Shown piece by piece: positions 1 to 5,473 of a stretch of DNA of 13,531 nucleotides (its first letter is position 1; each line of letters begins with the position of its first letter). The DNA is taken from the NCBI GenBank assembly GCA_017881705.1, contig JADGQP010000058.1, forward strand, positions 1-13,531, given 5' to 3'. The DNA comes from Christensenellaceae bacterium (lineage in GTDB: Bacteria; Bacillota; Clostridia; Christensenellales; Aristaeellaceae). A program made the position numbers and the translations under genes. The notes beneath the pieces were generated by a model that worked only from the letters and a program-made list of their open reading frames with translations, was not told where the DNA came from and searched no databases.

Positions 1-422
1 CCGCCACCCCCCTGCTGCACGCGGCGCTTCGTAAGGTGTTGGGCCCAGAGGTTGCGCAAAAGGGAAGCAATATTACCGTTGAGCGTCTGCGGTTCGATTT
101 TTCCTTCGGCCGCAAAATGACCGCGGAGGAGATTGCGGAAGTTGAAAAGCTGGTGAACGAATCCATCGCCGCCGCCGCGCCCATCACCTGCGTGGAAACC
201 ACCGTTGCACAGGCCAAGGCGGAGGGCGCCATCGGCCTGTTTGAAAGCAAGTACGGTGAAAAGGTGAAAATGTACACCATGGGCCCGTTCAGTAAGGAAA
301 TCTGCGGCGGCCCCCACGCCGAAAACACCGCGGAACTGGTGTCCTTCCGGATCCAGAAGGAAGAAAGCTCCTCAGCGGGCGTACGCCGCATCAAGGCGAC
401 CATCGGCGCCACCGCCGAGTAA
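1..422 (+). CDS. alaS: Alanyl-tRNA synthetase, C-terminal (editing) part, 5' truncated by the window
   Basis: The reading frame is open from base 3 to the TAA at 420-422 and gives 139 residues. They match the post-transfer editing domain of alanyl-tRNA synthetase, which hydrolyses mischarged Ser- or Gly-tRNA(Ala) in the cytoplasm. Landmarks are an ATPLLHAALRKVLG start, QKGSNIT and RLRFDF blocks, the zinc-site segment EICGGPHAENT, and the closing block SSSAGVRRIKA. The protein ends about 10 residues after SAGVRRI, so the usual C-Ala/oligomerisation domain is absent. This fits the short AlaS form seen in some bacteria or a free-standing AlaX-type editing protein, and the missing 5' end would decide. 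In the canonical HxxxH zinc motif (HSATH in E. coli) the second His is Pro here (ATP). A hairpin terminator follows immediately. Family is confident; the exact type (AlaS versus AlaX) is less so. Confidence 0.82.
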   Translation, partial: ATPLLHAALRKVLGPEVAQKGSNITVERLRFDFSFGRKMTAEEIAEVEKLVNESIAAAAPITCVETTVAQAKAEGAIGLFESKYGEKVKMYTMGPFSKEICGGPHAENTAELVSFRIQKEESSSAGVRRIKATIGATAE

Positions 423-443
423 TCCACCCGATCGTGTTTCCAC

Positions 444-470
444 GCCGCGCGGCAAAGCCGCGCGGCTTTT
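444..470 (+). terminator. Rho-independent terminator after alaS
   Basis: A perfect 10-bp stem, GCCGCGCGGC at 444-453 and again at 457-466 (the arm is its own reverse complement), has an AAA loop and is followed by TTTT. It lies 21 bases after the alaS stop and separates that gene from the next promoter. Confidence 0.85.
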
Positions 471-526
471 CCGCGGGTCGGGGTTGTTACAATACGGTTT
501 GCGGGGCTGCACTCGCGCAGCGTATG

Positions 527-535
527 TGCTATAAT
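527..535 (+). promoter_or_regulatory. Extended -10 promoter for the M1 peptidase / GT2 operon
   Basis: TGCTATAAT at 527-535 is a consensus TATAAT with the upstream TG of an extended -10 element. No good -35 is seen at 16-18 bp (CTGCAC at 507-512 is poor), as is common for extended -10 promoters. The predicted start is near 542, giving a leader of about 25 nt before the ATG at 567. Confidence 0.65.
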
Positions 536-566
536 ACAGGCAAGGAACAAACTGGGAGGGGTGCGG

Positions 567-2087
567 ATGGCAAAGCGCCGCCTGCGCGGTTGGCTGGTCG
601 CGGCCGCGGTAACGCTGGTTGCGGCCGCCGTAACCTGTGCGCTGTTTTTGCATCCAAGCGCGGCACTTGCGCCAGGCCCGGTCGGGTCTGCGCTGGAAGC
701 CGCCTCGCAGGGCTTGGACGAAATCGCGATCGACGCGGCGTTTCACCCCGTAAGCCGCACGGTGGACGTTACACAGGTATGCACCCTAAAAAACCGCACG
801 GGCGTTACCCAGCGGGTGCTGGTGCTGCGCACCTATCCCAACGCGTTTAACAGCGAGGATACTTCGCCCGCCGCGACCGATGAGTTTTTCGATGCCTGCT
901 ACCCATCCGGCTTTTCTGCCGGTGGGCTGACGTTTTCGTATGTAAAGCTGCGTATGGGCGACGGCACGGAAGATTACGCCAGTTACGACTTTGGCGACGA
1001 CGCGCACACCGTTATGCGGGTGACCTTACCGGCAGACTGGGCAACGGGGGACACCCTTACGCTGCGCATGGGCTATTCCCTGCTGATTCCCGAGGCGGCG
1101 TACCGTTACGGTGTGGACGACGGGATGTGGGCGCTCGGCAACGCGTTCGTGCTTCCTTCCCCGTGGGTGGACGGCGAATACCGTGCCGATGCGTATTATT
1201 CCATCGGCGATCCGTTCATCAGCGATTGCCGCAATTATACCGTGCGCCTTACCGCGCCAAACGACTATGCCGTCGCGGGCACAGGCAGTTCGCAAAGCGC
1301 CCCGACCGCCGACGGACAAACGCTTACCACGTTCAGCGCGCCCGCCGTGCGGGATTTTGCCCTGTGCCTGAGCACAAATTACCATGTTAAACAGCTTATG
1401 CAGGACGGCGTACTGGTGCAGGCGCTGGCGCTATCGGACACGAATGCGCAGACGATGCTGGATATCGGCGCCCGTGCGCTTAAGTGTTATGGCGAGCGGT
1501 ACGGCGCGTACCCCTACCCCGTATTCACACTGTGCGAGGTCAGTTTTCCCTTTGGCGGCATGGAATACCCCACCCTCGCCATGATCTCCTCCGGCTACCT
1601 TCAAACGGGCGGCAACAAGCTGGAGCAGGCCGTGGCGCACGAAACCGCGCACCAGTGGTGGTACGCAGCGGTAGGCAGCGACGAGTATAACCAGCCCTGG
1701 CAGGATGAGGCGCTTTGCCAGTTTTCGCTTCTGGATTACTGGGAAACCCGCTACGGCGCGGCCGAGCGCGCGGAGCTGAAGTATACCATGGCGGATACCG
1801 CCATGCTCGTGACCATTCCGGCTGGGGTCACCCCGGGCAGCCCCGTGGATTACTTTGGCGATATGAGCGAATACTCAACCGTGGTGTACGGGCGCGGCGC
1901 GGCGGCGATGTGCGCTCTGGACACCGCCATGAAGGGCACGCTGGACGGATTTCTGGTCCGCTATTACAGCACCTTCGCGTTCAAGCTCGCCACCCGTACG
2001 GACTTTGAAACGCTGCTGAAAACCTACACGGGCGAGGATTGGTCGCCGCTACTGAGCGACTATCTGGACACCTACCTGAATAACTGA
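567..2087 (+). CDS. Membrane-anchored M1-like zinc metallopeptidase (gluzincin)
   Basis: The product is 506 residues. A hydrophobic segment at residues 9-29 after a basic MAKRRLR start is a signal anchor or signal peptide, so the enzyme should act outside the membrane. The zinc site is complete: HETAH at 358-362 followed by WW, then 18 residues to E381 (QPWQDEAL), the M1 pattern HExxH-x18-E. GGMEYP at 330-335 stands where M1 aminopeptidases have GAMEN, and Y441 in VVYGRG is the likely transition-state Tyr. Residues 45-275 resemble the beta-rich M1 N-terminal domain. The helical C-terminal domain is short, so this is a compact M1-like protein and its substrate cannot be read from sequence. An in-frame GTG at 561 is possible, but GGGAGG at 554-559 sits 7 bases before the ATG at 567, which I prefer. 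It is the first gene of an operon with the GT2-GtrA gene, 24 bases downstream. Confidence 0.88.
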   Translation: MAKRRLRGWLVAAAVTLVAAAVTCALFLHPSAALAPGPVGSALEAASQGLDEIAIDAAFHPVSRTVDVTQVCTLKNRTGVTQRVLVLRTYPNAFNSEDTSPAATDEFFDACYPSGFSAGGLTFSYVKLRMGDGTEDYASYDFGDDAHTVMRVTLPADWATGDTLTLRMGYSLLIPEAAYRYGVDDGMWALGNAFVLPSPWVDGEYRADAYYSIGDPFISDCRNYTVRLTAPNDYAVAGTGSSQSAPTADGQTLTTFSAPAVRDFALCLSTNYHVKQLMQDGVLVQALALSDTNAQTMLDIGARALKCYGERYGAYPYPVFTLCEVSFPFGGMEYPTLAMISSGYLQTGGNKLEQAVAHETAHQWWYAAVGSDEYNQPWQDEALCQFSLLDYWETRYGAAERAELKYTMADTAMLVTIPAGVTPGSPVDYFGDMSEYSTVVYGRGAAAMCALDTAMKGTLDGFLVRYYSTFAFKLATRTDFETLLKTYTGEDWSPLLSDYLDTYLNN

Positions 2088-2111
2088 ACGCAAGGAGAGG
2101 TAAGAAACCCC

Positions 2112-3278
2112 ATGGCACATGATTACGCAGAGGACACAGCCGTACTCATCCCCAGTTATCAGCCCGACCGGAAACTGCCGCCCTACGTCGCCCAACTGCT
2201 GGGCGCAGGCTTTGCAAAAATTGTGGTTGTGGATGACGGTTCCGGCGCGGCCTACGACGGTATTTTCACAGCCCTTGGCCAACAGGCGGATCCGCGCGTG
2301 CGCGTAATCCGCTATACGCCCAACCACGGCAAAGGGTACGCCCTGCGCGTCGGGATGCGCTGCCTGTGGGAGGAATGCCCCGAGTGCGCCTATGTGCTCA
2401 CCGCGGACAGCGACGGGCAGCACACCGTTGCCGACACCCTGCGTATGGCCGAGGCCCTGCACGCGGACAGCCGCGGGCTGCTGCTGGGCAGTCGGGATTT
2501 TTCCCTGCCCAACGTTCCGGCCAAAAGCCGTATGGGCAACCGAATCACCTCCGCCGTGTTCCGCGTTTTGTACGGGCAGCTGGTCGGGGATACGCAAACC
2601 GGCCTGCGCGGGTTCGCCCGCGCGCTGCTGCCCCGTTTTTTACAAACGAAGGGCGACCGCTACGAGTACGAAATGAACCAACTCATCGACTGCTCCACCG
2701 ACCGGATCCCCATCCGCGCGCTACCCATTGAAACGGTGTATGAAAATAACAACGAAAACAGCCATTTTAACCCCGTTAAGGACAGCTGGCGAATCTACCG
2801 AGTCATCCTATCGCGTATCTTCCGCTTCATTGCCGCTTCGCTGATCAGCTTTCTGGTGGATTATGGCATTTACCTGCTGCTCAACAATGTGTTCCGCCTG
2901 CATGTACCTGCGCTTAACCAGACGGTGGGTTTCCTGTTTGTGCGTTTCGTGGCGCGCATCGGGCTGGCAGCGGTGCTGGCGCGCATTGTCAGTTCCACGC
3001 TCAACTTCCTTCTCAACCGGTCGTACGTTTTTGGCAACCGATCCCGCGTCAGCGCTTCTTTCTGGCGCTATGCGGCCACGGTGGTGGTGATCGTAGCCCT
3101 GTCCGCATGGCTCACTTCCAGCCTGCACACATGGTTTGGATGGAACGACAACCTGGTGAAGATGCCGGTGGATATACTGCTATTCTTCCTGAGCTATTAC
3201 GTACAGCGGCGCTGGGTTTTCGGCGGCCATCCGCAGGAGGTTCCCGCCGCAACACACGAGGAGCACATGCCCCAATAA
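2112..3278 (+). CDS. GT2 glycosyltransferase fused to a GtrA-like membrane domain
   Basis: The product is 388 residues in two parts. Residues 8-230 are a family 2 glycosyltransferase of the dolichyl/undecaprenyl-phosphate sugar transferase type: IPSYQPD (13-19), VVVDDGS (38-44), NHGKGYAL (71-78), TADSDGQH (97-104, the DxD-type metal/nucleotide site) and DTQTGLRGF (160-168). Residues 236-372 are a GtrA-like domain with about four membrane segments (roughly 238-258, 270-292, 318-336, 350-365) and the typical NFLLNRSYVF and QRRWVFG ends. Such proteins are thought to make a polyprenyl-phosphate-linked sugar on the inner face and help flip it for cell-surface glycosylation; the sugar is unknown. 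The ribosome site is AGGAGAGG at 2093-2100. The gene lies 24 bases behind the peptidase gene and is probably cotranscribed. A functional link to that peptidase is only inferred from position. Confidence 0.9.
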   Translation: MAHDYAEDTAVLIPSYQPDRKLPPYVAQLLGAGFAKIVVVDDGSGAAYDGIFTALGQQADPRVRVIRYTPNHGKGYALRVGMRCLWEECPECAYVLTADSDGQHTVADTLRMAEALHADSRGLLLGSRDFSLPNVPAKSRMGNRITSAVFRVLYGQLVGDTQTGLRGFARALLPRFLQTKGDRYEYEMNQLIDCSTDRIPIRALPIETVYENNNENSHFNPVKDSWRIYRVILSRIFRFIAASLISFLVDYGIYLLLNNVFRLHVPALNQTVGFLFVRFVARIGLAAVLARIVSSTLNFLLNRSYVFGNRSRVSASFWRYAATVVVIVALSAWLTSSLHTWFGWNDNLVKMPVDILLFFLSYYVQRRWVFGGHPQEVPAATHEEHMPQ

Positions 3279-3362
3279 AAAGCCGTTTGACCTGCCGCTC
3301 GCGCTTTACCGTGCTCTAGCTGCCCTCGCCCTGGCGGGCGGCCCGGGCTGACAAACGGCTTT
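3279..3362. repeat. 84-base element with 11-bp terminal inverted repeats, terminator-like or miniature element
   Basis: AAAGCCGTTTG at 3279-3289 is perfectly inverted as CAAACGGCTTT at 3352-3362, starting one base after the GT2-GtrA stop. The interior contains nested pairs (GCCC/GGGC around CGCCC-TGGC-GGGCG, about 3322-3348). On the minus strand the outer arm is followed by TTTTTATT, so it could stop leftward transcripts. On the plus strand only TTT follows. It may be a long convergent terminator or a small mobile-type repeat; no clear target duplication is visible. Confidence 0.45.
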
Positions 3363-3481
3363 CAACCTGGATGGCGTCGGCAATACCTTGCTTTTTCACA
3401 GCACGGCGTTGAACCGCGTCCGCGAAGGCAGCGGGTGTGAGATTAACGATATTCTCTGTTTTGCTTGTGAGCTGAACCCGT

Positions 3482-3528
3482 AAAAAGAGCCGCTCACCGG
3501 AACGGCCAAGCCGTACCCAACGAGCGGC
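3482..3528 (-). terminator. Rho-independent terminator after the GNAT gene
   Basis: Read leftward, GCCGCTC (3528-3522) pairs with GAGCGGC (3495-3489), with G-U pairs and an inner ACGGC-TTG-GCCGT stem, then TCTTTTT (to 3482). It begins 16 bases beyond the GNAT stop. The stretch from 3363 to 3481 shows no other convincing feature. Confidence 0.75.
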
Positions 3529-3543
3529 GTGAAGCATTTTCGT

Positions 3544-3969
3544 TTAGCGGTCGGTTTGACAATGGCCGCAGCCAAGGGCGATCTGCTCCGCCAAAACGCG
3601 CAGCGTCGCCGGATCGCCGACGTCCGCAGTCTGAAAGCCGTACCGCATAAAAAAAGGCGCGACCGCGGCAGCGCAGGAAAGGGTAACGCTTTTCGCGTTG
3701 TGTGAAAGCGCCTTGTATAACACCAGCCGTACCAGCAGGTCCCCATAACCGGCGCCGCGTTCGGCGGGCAGCACACCCACGTCCCCCGCGAAGAATCCGC
3801 CGTCGTTCCACCACAGGCGAGCCGAACCCACGGGCTTGCCCTCACGATAAACCACCACCTGCTGCGCCGTATCATCCAGCATGTCGCGCCCGTGGCCAAA
3901 CACCGCCTGGCGAATCGCCAGCGCCTGGTCGATATTCGCGCCCTGGACAAACCACTTGCCTTCAACCAT
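3544..3969 (-). CDS. GNAT-family N-acetyltransferase
   Basis: The product is 141 residues, the normal length of a single-domain cytoplasmic GNAT that moves an acetyl group from acetyl-CoA to an amine. The acetyl-CoA pyrophosphate loop is clear: VGVLPAERGAGYGDLLVR, with RGAGYG at 71-76 fitting R/QxxGxG. VVVYREGKPVGSARLW (38-53) gives the central strands, and FFMRYGF (106-112) is the usual C-terminal motif. The target is not predictable. The ribosome site is modest (GGGGGT a few bases before ATG). TTGTAT-N17-TAGATT, at 4022-4017 and 3999-3994, is a weak candidate promoter inside the 5' end of the divergent DUF896 gene. The C-terminus holds a CGHC pair (134-137) outside the core fold. It ends in its own terminator. 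Confidence 0.85.
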   Translation of the reverse strand: MVEGKWFVQGANIDQALAIRQAVFGHGRDMLDDTAQQVVVYREGKPVGSARLWWNDGGFFAGDVGVLPAERGAGYGDLLVRLVLYKALSHNAKSVTLSCAAAVAPFFMRYGFQTADVGDPATLRVLAEQIALGCGHCQTDR

Positions 3970-3972
3970 ACT
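3944..3972 (+). promoter_or_regulatory. Candidate sigma-A promoter for the DUF896 gene
   Basis: TGGACA (3944-3949), 17 bases, then CATACT (3967-3972) matches 5/6 and 4/6 of the consensus. It lies inside the first codons of the divergent GNAT gene. The predicted start is near 3979, 23 bases before the DUF896 ATG. The two genes would therefore have overlapping divergent promoters. Confidence 0.5.
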
Positions 3973-4001
3973 GTTACCCCCACAAGCGAAAGGAATCTAC
4001 T

Positions 4002-4226
4002 ATGGAACATGAAAAAATACAACGCATCAGCGAGCTTACGTGCATCAGCCGCGAACGCGCCCTAACCCAGGCCGAACAGGACGAGCGCGCCGCGCTGCGG
4101 CAGCAATTTCTAAGCGAATTCCGCAAAAATACGGAAGAAACGCTGTCTTGCGTATCCATACGCGAGGCGGACGGTTCGCTGCATCCGGTGTGTAAAAAAC
4201 CCGATTCACCCGAACGCCAACCGTAA
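4002..4226 (+). CDS. DUF896 (UPF0291, YnzC-like) small protein
   Basis: The product is 74 residues. It has the family pattern of two short helices: MEHEKIQRISELTCISRERA, LTQAEQDERAALRQQFLSEFR, then a tail with ETLSCVSIREADGSLHPV, where B. subtilis YnzC has KNTLKSVKIIDPEGNDVTP. The family is common in Firmicutes; YnzC has been linked to the SOS-induced yneA operon, but its molecular role is unclear. The ATG at 4002 is chosen because GAAAGGA (3988-3994) sits 7 bases upstream and the family begins at this point. A longer in-frame reading upstream overlaps the GNAT gene and has no family similarity. Two Cys (18 and 51-52 region) and a charged C-terminal tail vary between homologues. Confidence 0.85.
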   Translation: MEHEKIQRISELTCISRERALTQAEQDERAALRQQFLSEFRKNTEETLSCVSIREADGSLHPVCKKPDSPERQP

Positions 4227-4239
4227 ACGCCGTACCCCG

Positions 4240-4314
4240 GGAACAGCAAACGCCCCTACCGATCGGCCTTTCGGCGCTGCAGCAGAGGCGGTTTCAGCCG
4301 TAAAAACTTCCAAC
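4240..4314 (-). ncRNA. Possible small RNA from an orphan leftward promoter
   Basis: A strong leftward promoter (next entry) predicts a transcript starting near 4314. Its first 70 nt fold into a hairpin, AAAC[C]GCCUC (4294-4285) with GGGGC-GUUU (4256-4248), topped by GCC-GAAA-GGC (4275-4266), a GNRA tetraloop. One pair is U-G on this strand but would be C-A on the other, so the fold favours leftward RNA. A 36-codon reading from a GTG at the predicted start is open, but it has no ribosome site and I do not call it. No clear terminator is seen; the transcript may run on antisense to the DUF896 3' end. Confidence 0.35.
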
Positions 4315-4320
4315 ACACTT

Positions 4321-4349
4321 ATTATACCACCCGCGGCAGCCTATTTCAA
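4321..4349 (-). promoter_or_regulatory. Leftward sigma-A promoter without a recognisable protein gene
   Basis: Read leftward: TTGAAA (4349-4344), 17 bases, TATAAT (4326-4321). This is 5/6 at -35 and a perfect -10. It faces the end of the DUF896 gene. Its -35 is 23 bases from the -35 of the rightward promoter at 4373, so the two form a tight divergent pair. Confidence 0.65.
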
Positions 4350-4372
4350 CCTGAAAATCTTTTGCCAAAGGG

Positions 4373-4401
4373 TTGTGGAAAAGCGACCCATCGGGTATAA
4401 T
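4373..4401 (+). promoter_or_regulatory. Rightward sigma-A promoter for the structured leader and DUF1292 gene
   Basis: TTGTGG (4373-4378), 17 bases, TATAAT (4396-4401). The -10 is perfect and the -35 matches at TTG. The predicted start is near 4408, just before the first predicted stem of the downstream RNA, so the fold begins almost at the 5' end of the transcript. Confidence 0.7.
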
Positions 4402-4407
4402 AAAAAC

Positions 4408-4600
4408 GAGCCAGGGAGGGCGGGCTGGTAACAGGATCCCGCAACGCGGCCGGAAAACCGGAAGATCGCAGGTTGTTTTGACACGGCGATCCCCGCGGGA
4501 GCGATTCCGGGGTAAGGCGCGGCGCGCACGGTGCTAAGCCTATAACGCCAAATTCCCTCCTGGAGCACCGAGCAGCGCGAAAAGCGCAAAATCGGAGATC
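4408..4600 (+). ncRNA. Structured RNA or cis-regulatory leader with a predicted pseudoknot
   Basis: About 210 nt of GC-rich sequence separates the promoter from the DUF1292 start. By eye it folds compactly. P1: CCAGGGAGGG (4411-4420) with CCCTCCTGG (4555-4563), 9 bp and one bulge. Inside it are CGGG/CCCG (4421-4424/4438-4441), CCGG-AAAA-CCGG (4450-4461), GATCGC/GCGATC (4464-4469/4486-4491) and GCGC-GGC-GCGC (4517-4527). CGGTGCT (4529-4535), inside P1, pairs perfectly with AGCACCG (4564-4570), which directly abuts the 3' arm of P1: an H-type pseudoknot. GATCGC can alternatively pair with GCGATT (4501-4506). No T-run follows, so it probably remains part of the DUF1292 mRNA. I could not match it to tmRNA, RNase P RNA, SRP RNA, T-box, cobalamin or other riboswitch signatures I know. 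Confidence 0.5.
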
Positions 4601-4619
4601 AGAAAGCGGGGCGATACCA

Positions 4620-5000
4620 TTGTACAGTGACGAAGATCAGGAATTGGGTGGCATGACCGCAGAAGGCGCTGAGGATCTCATCGAAGGCGTCGATGACGAA
4701 GGCAATAAAGTGCTTTTACAAGTCGTCCGCTACTTCTTTTACAACGGTGAGGAATACGTTGTGTTGGGCGACGCCCAGCAGGAGGACGAGTGCGGCTGCC
4801 ACTGCGAAGAGTGCGAGGCTTCCTGTGAAGACGATGATGAAGAGCCTGTGAACCTCTACATCATGAAAGTCGTCGATTCGAAAGACGACGAGGACACGGA
4901 AGAATTCGTACCCGTGGAGGACGAGGATCTGCTCGAAAAGTTGATCGAGGTCGTACAGACGGATTTCGAAAAGGAAGAAGAATTGGACGACAACGAATAA
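4620..5000 (+). CDS. DUF1292 (YrzB-like) acidic small protein with a cysteine cluster
   Basis: The product is 126 residues and very acidic. VDDEGNKVLLQVVRYFFYNGEEYVVL (24-49), NLYIMKVV (78-85) and the end FVPVEDEDLLEKLIEVVQTDF (96-116) follow the DUF1292 pattern, a Firmicute family of unknown function often near alaS, ireB and ruvX. In the middle the protein carries ECGCHCEECEASC, five Cys at 58, 60, 62, 65 and 69, set in an Asp/Glu-rich loop: a possible metal site. The start is uncertain. TTG at 4620 has only a weak GCGGGG upstream, while the next in-frame ATG is at 4653 and also has a weak site; both keep the whole domain. TTG-TAC also opens the aldolase gene at 11911. The first terminator copy lies about 130 bases downstream. 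Confidence 0.8.
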   Translation: MYSDEDQELGGMTAEGAEDLIEGVDDEGNKVLLQVVRYFFYNGEEYVVLGDAQQEDECGCHCEECEASCEDDDEEPVNLYIMKVVDSKDDEDTEEFVPVEDEDLLEKLIEVVQTDFEKEEELDDNE

Positions 5001-5130
5001 CCCAGGAGATCGAAGGATACCGGCCACGGTTTGAGTAACCTTACGGGAACGCCCAGAAAGGAACACGACCGGGTACACGGAGTAACGGAACCCCTTCGAG
5101 CAGACACCCTGAATTGAATAGCCAAGGTTC
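5001..5130 (+). other. Gene-poor stretch after DUF1292
   Basis: A 3' untranslated stretch between the DUF1292 stop and the first terminator copy. In the DUF1292 frame there is a 28-codon open reading from a TTG at 5031 to a TGA, without a well-placed ribosome site (GAAGGA is 13 bases away). I do not regard it as a gene. No other element is supported here. Confidence 0.4.
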
Positions 5131-5160
5131 GGCCGGACGGCAATATTGCCGCCCGGCTTT
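5131..5160 (+). terminator. Terminator hairpin, copy 1 of a duplicated 30-mer
   Basis: GCCGGACGGCAA (5132-5143) pairs with TTGCCGCCCGGC (5146-5157) with one A-C mismatch, followed by TTT. It should end the DUF1292 transcript. The same 30 bases recur at 5325-5354 with a single difference (A to G at the loop). Confidence 0.7.
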
Positions 5161-5324
5161 GACTATCAAAAAAGTAAGCTTCGCCACTTTTTTGAGTTTC
5201 GGGGTTTGTTTGTGGCTCTGCCGCAAACTCCCCCGCCCGACCGGCAAAGCCAGCCGATACGAGCGACAATCAGAGGGCTGCGGCCCTCCGAACCCTCCTG
5301 AAAGCGGGCTTCTTTGACCGGTTT
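5161..5324. repeat. Chain of hairpins between the two terminator copies
   Basis: No protein gene is supported. Three clear stem-loops lie in a row. CAAAAAAGT/ACTTTTTTG (5167-5175/5186-5194) has six A and six T, so it is a possible bidirectional terminator. GTTTGTGGC-TCT-GCCGCAAAC (5208-5228) is extended outward by CGGGG/CCCCG (5200-5204/5231-5235). GAGGGC-TGCG-GCCCTC spans 5273-5288. Together with the flanking copies this looks like a mosaic of extragenic palindromes (BIME-like) or a structured RNA. No convincing promoter was found inside it. Confidence 0.5.
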
Positions 5325-5354
5325 GGCCGGACGGCAATGTTGCCGCCCGGCTTT
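5325..5354 (+). terminator. Terminator hairpin, copy 2 of the duplicated 30-mer
   Basis: Same 30 bases as 5131-5160 with one change at the loop (AATGTT for AATATT). The stem GCCGGACGGC/GCCGCCCGGC is followed by TTT on the plus strand, offset 194 bases from copy 1. The base change sits in the loop, so the stem is fully conserved. Confidence 0.6.
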
Positions 5355-5416
5355 CGCTGTTTCAAGCTCAATTCCGAAACCAGAAACCAGAAACGCAGCA
5401 AAGCTCCCTATAACAT

Positions 5417-5446
5417 AAAAACGCCCGCCGCGTGATGCGGCGGGCG
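5417..5446 (-). terminator. Rho-independent terminator after the parvulin foldase gene
   Basis: Read leftward: a perfect 10-bp stem CGCCCGCCGC/GCGGCGGGCG (5446-5437 and 5431-5422), a 5-base loop, then TTTTT (5421-5417). It starts 28 bases beyond the foldase stop. Confidence 0.88.
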
Positions 5447-5473
5447 CCCGGAGAATTGATTATTCGTTACGGC

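Noticed and set aside
561..566. GTG start for the M1-like peptidase
   Set aside because: The GGGAGGGG ribosome site overlaps this GTG; the ATG at 567 has correct spacing.
3316..3537. 73-codon open reading on the minus strand, in frame with and just after the GNAT stop
   Set aside because: Its first codons lie inside the GNAT terminator hairpin, it has no ribosome site and no recognisable family. Read-through is possible but unsupported.
4205..4314. 36-codon open reading from a GTG at the predicted leftward transcript start
   Set aside because: It would be leaderless, has no ribosome site and no similarity that I recognise; open frames of this length are expected by chance in GC-rich DNA.
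4408..4600. Reading this RNA as 6S RNA, tmRNA, RNase P RNA, SRP RNA, T-box or cobalamin riboswitch
   Set aside because: The hallmark conserved strings I know for these RNAs are absent. The 6S rod shape does not suit a multi-branched fold with a pseudoknot, though I cannot exclude it without a covariance search.
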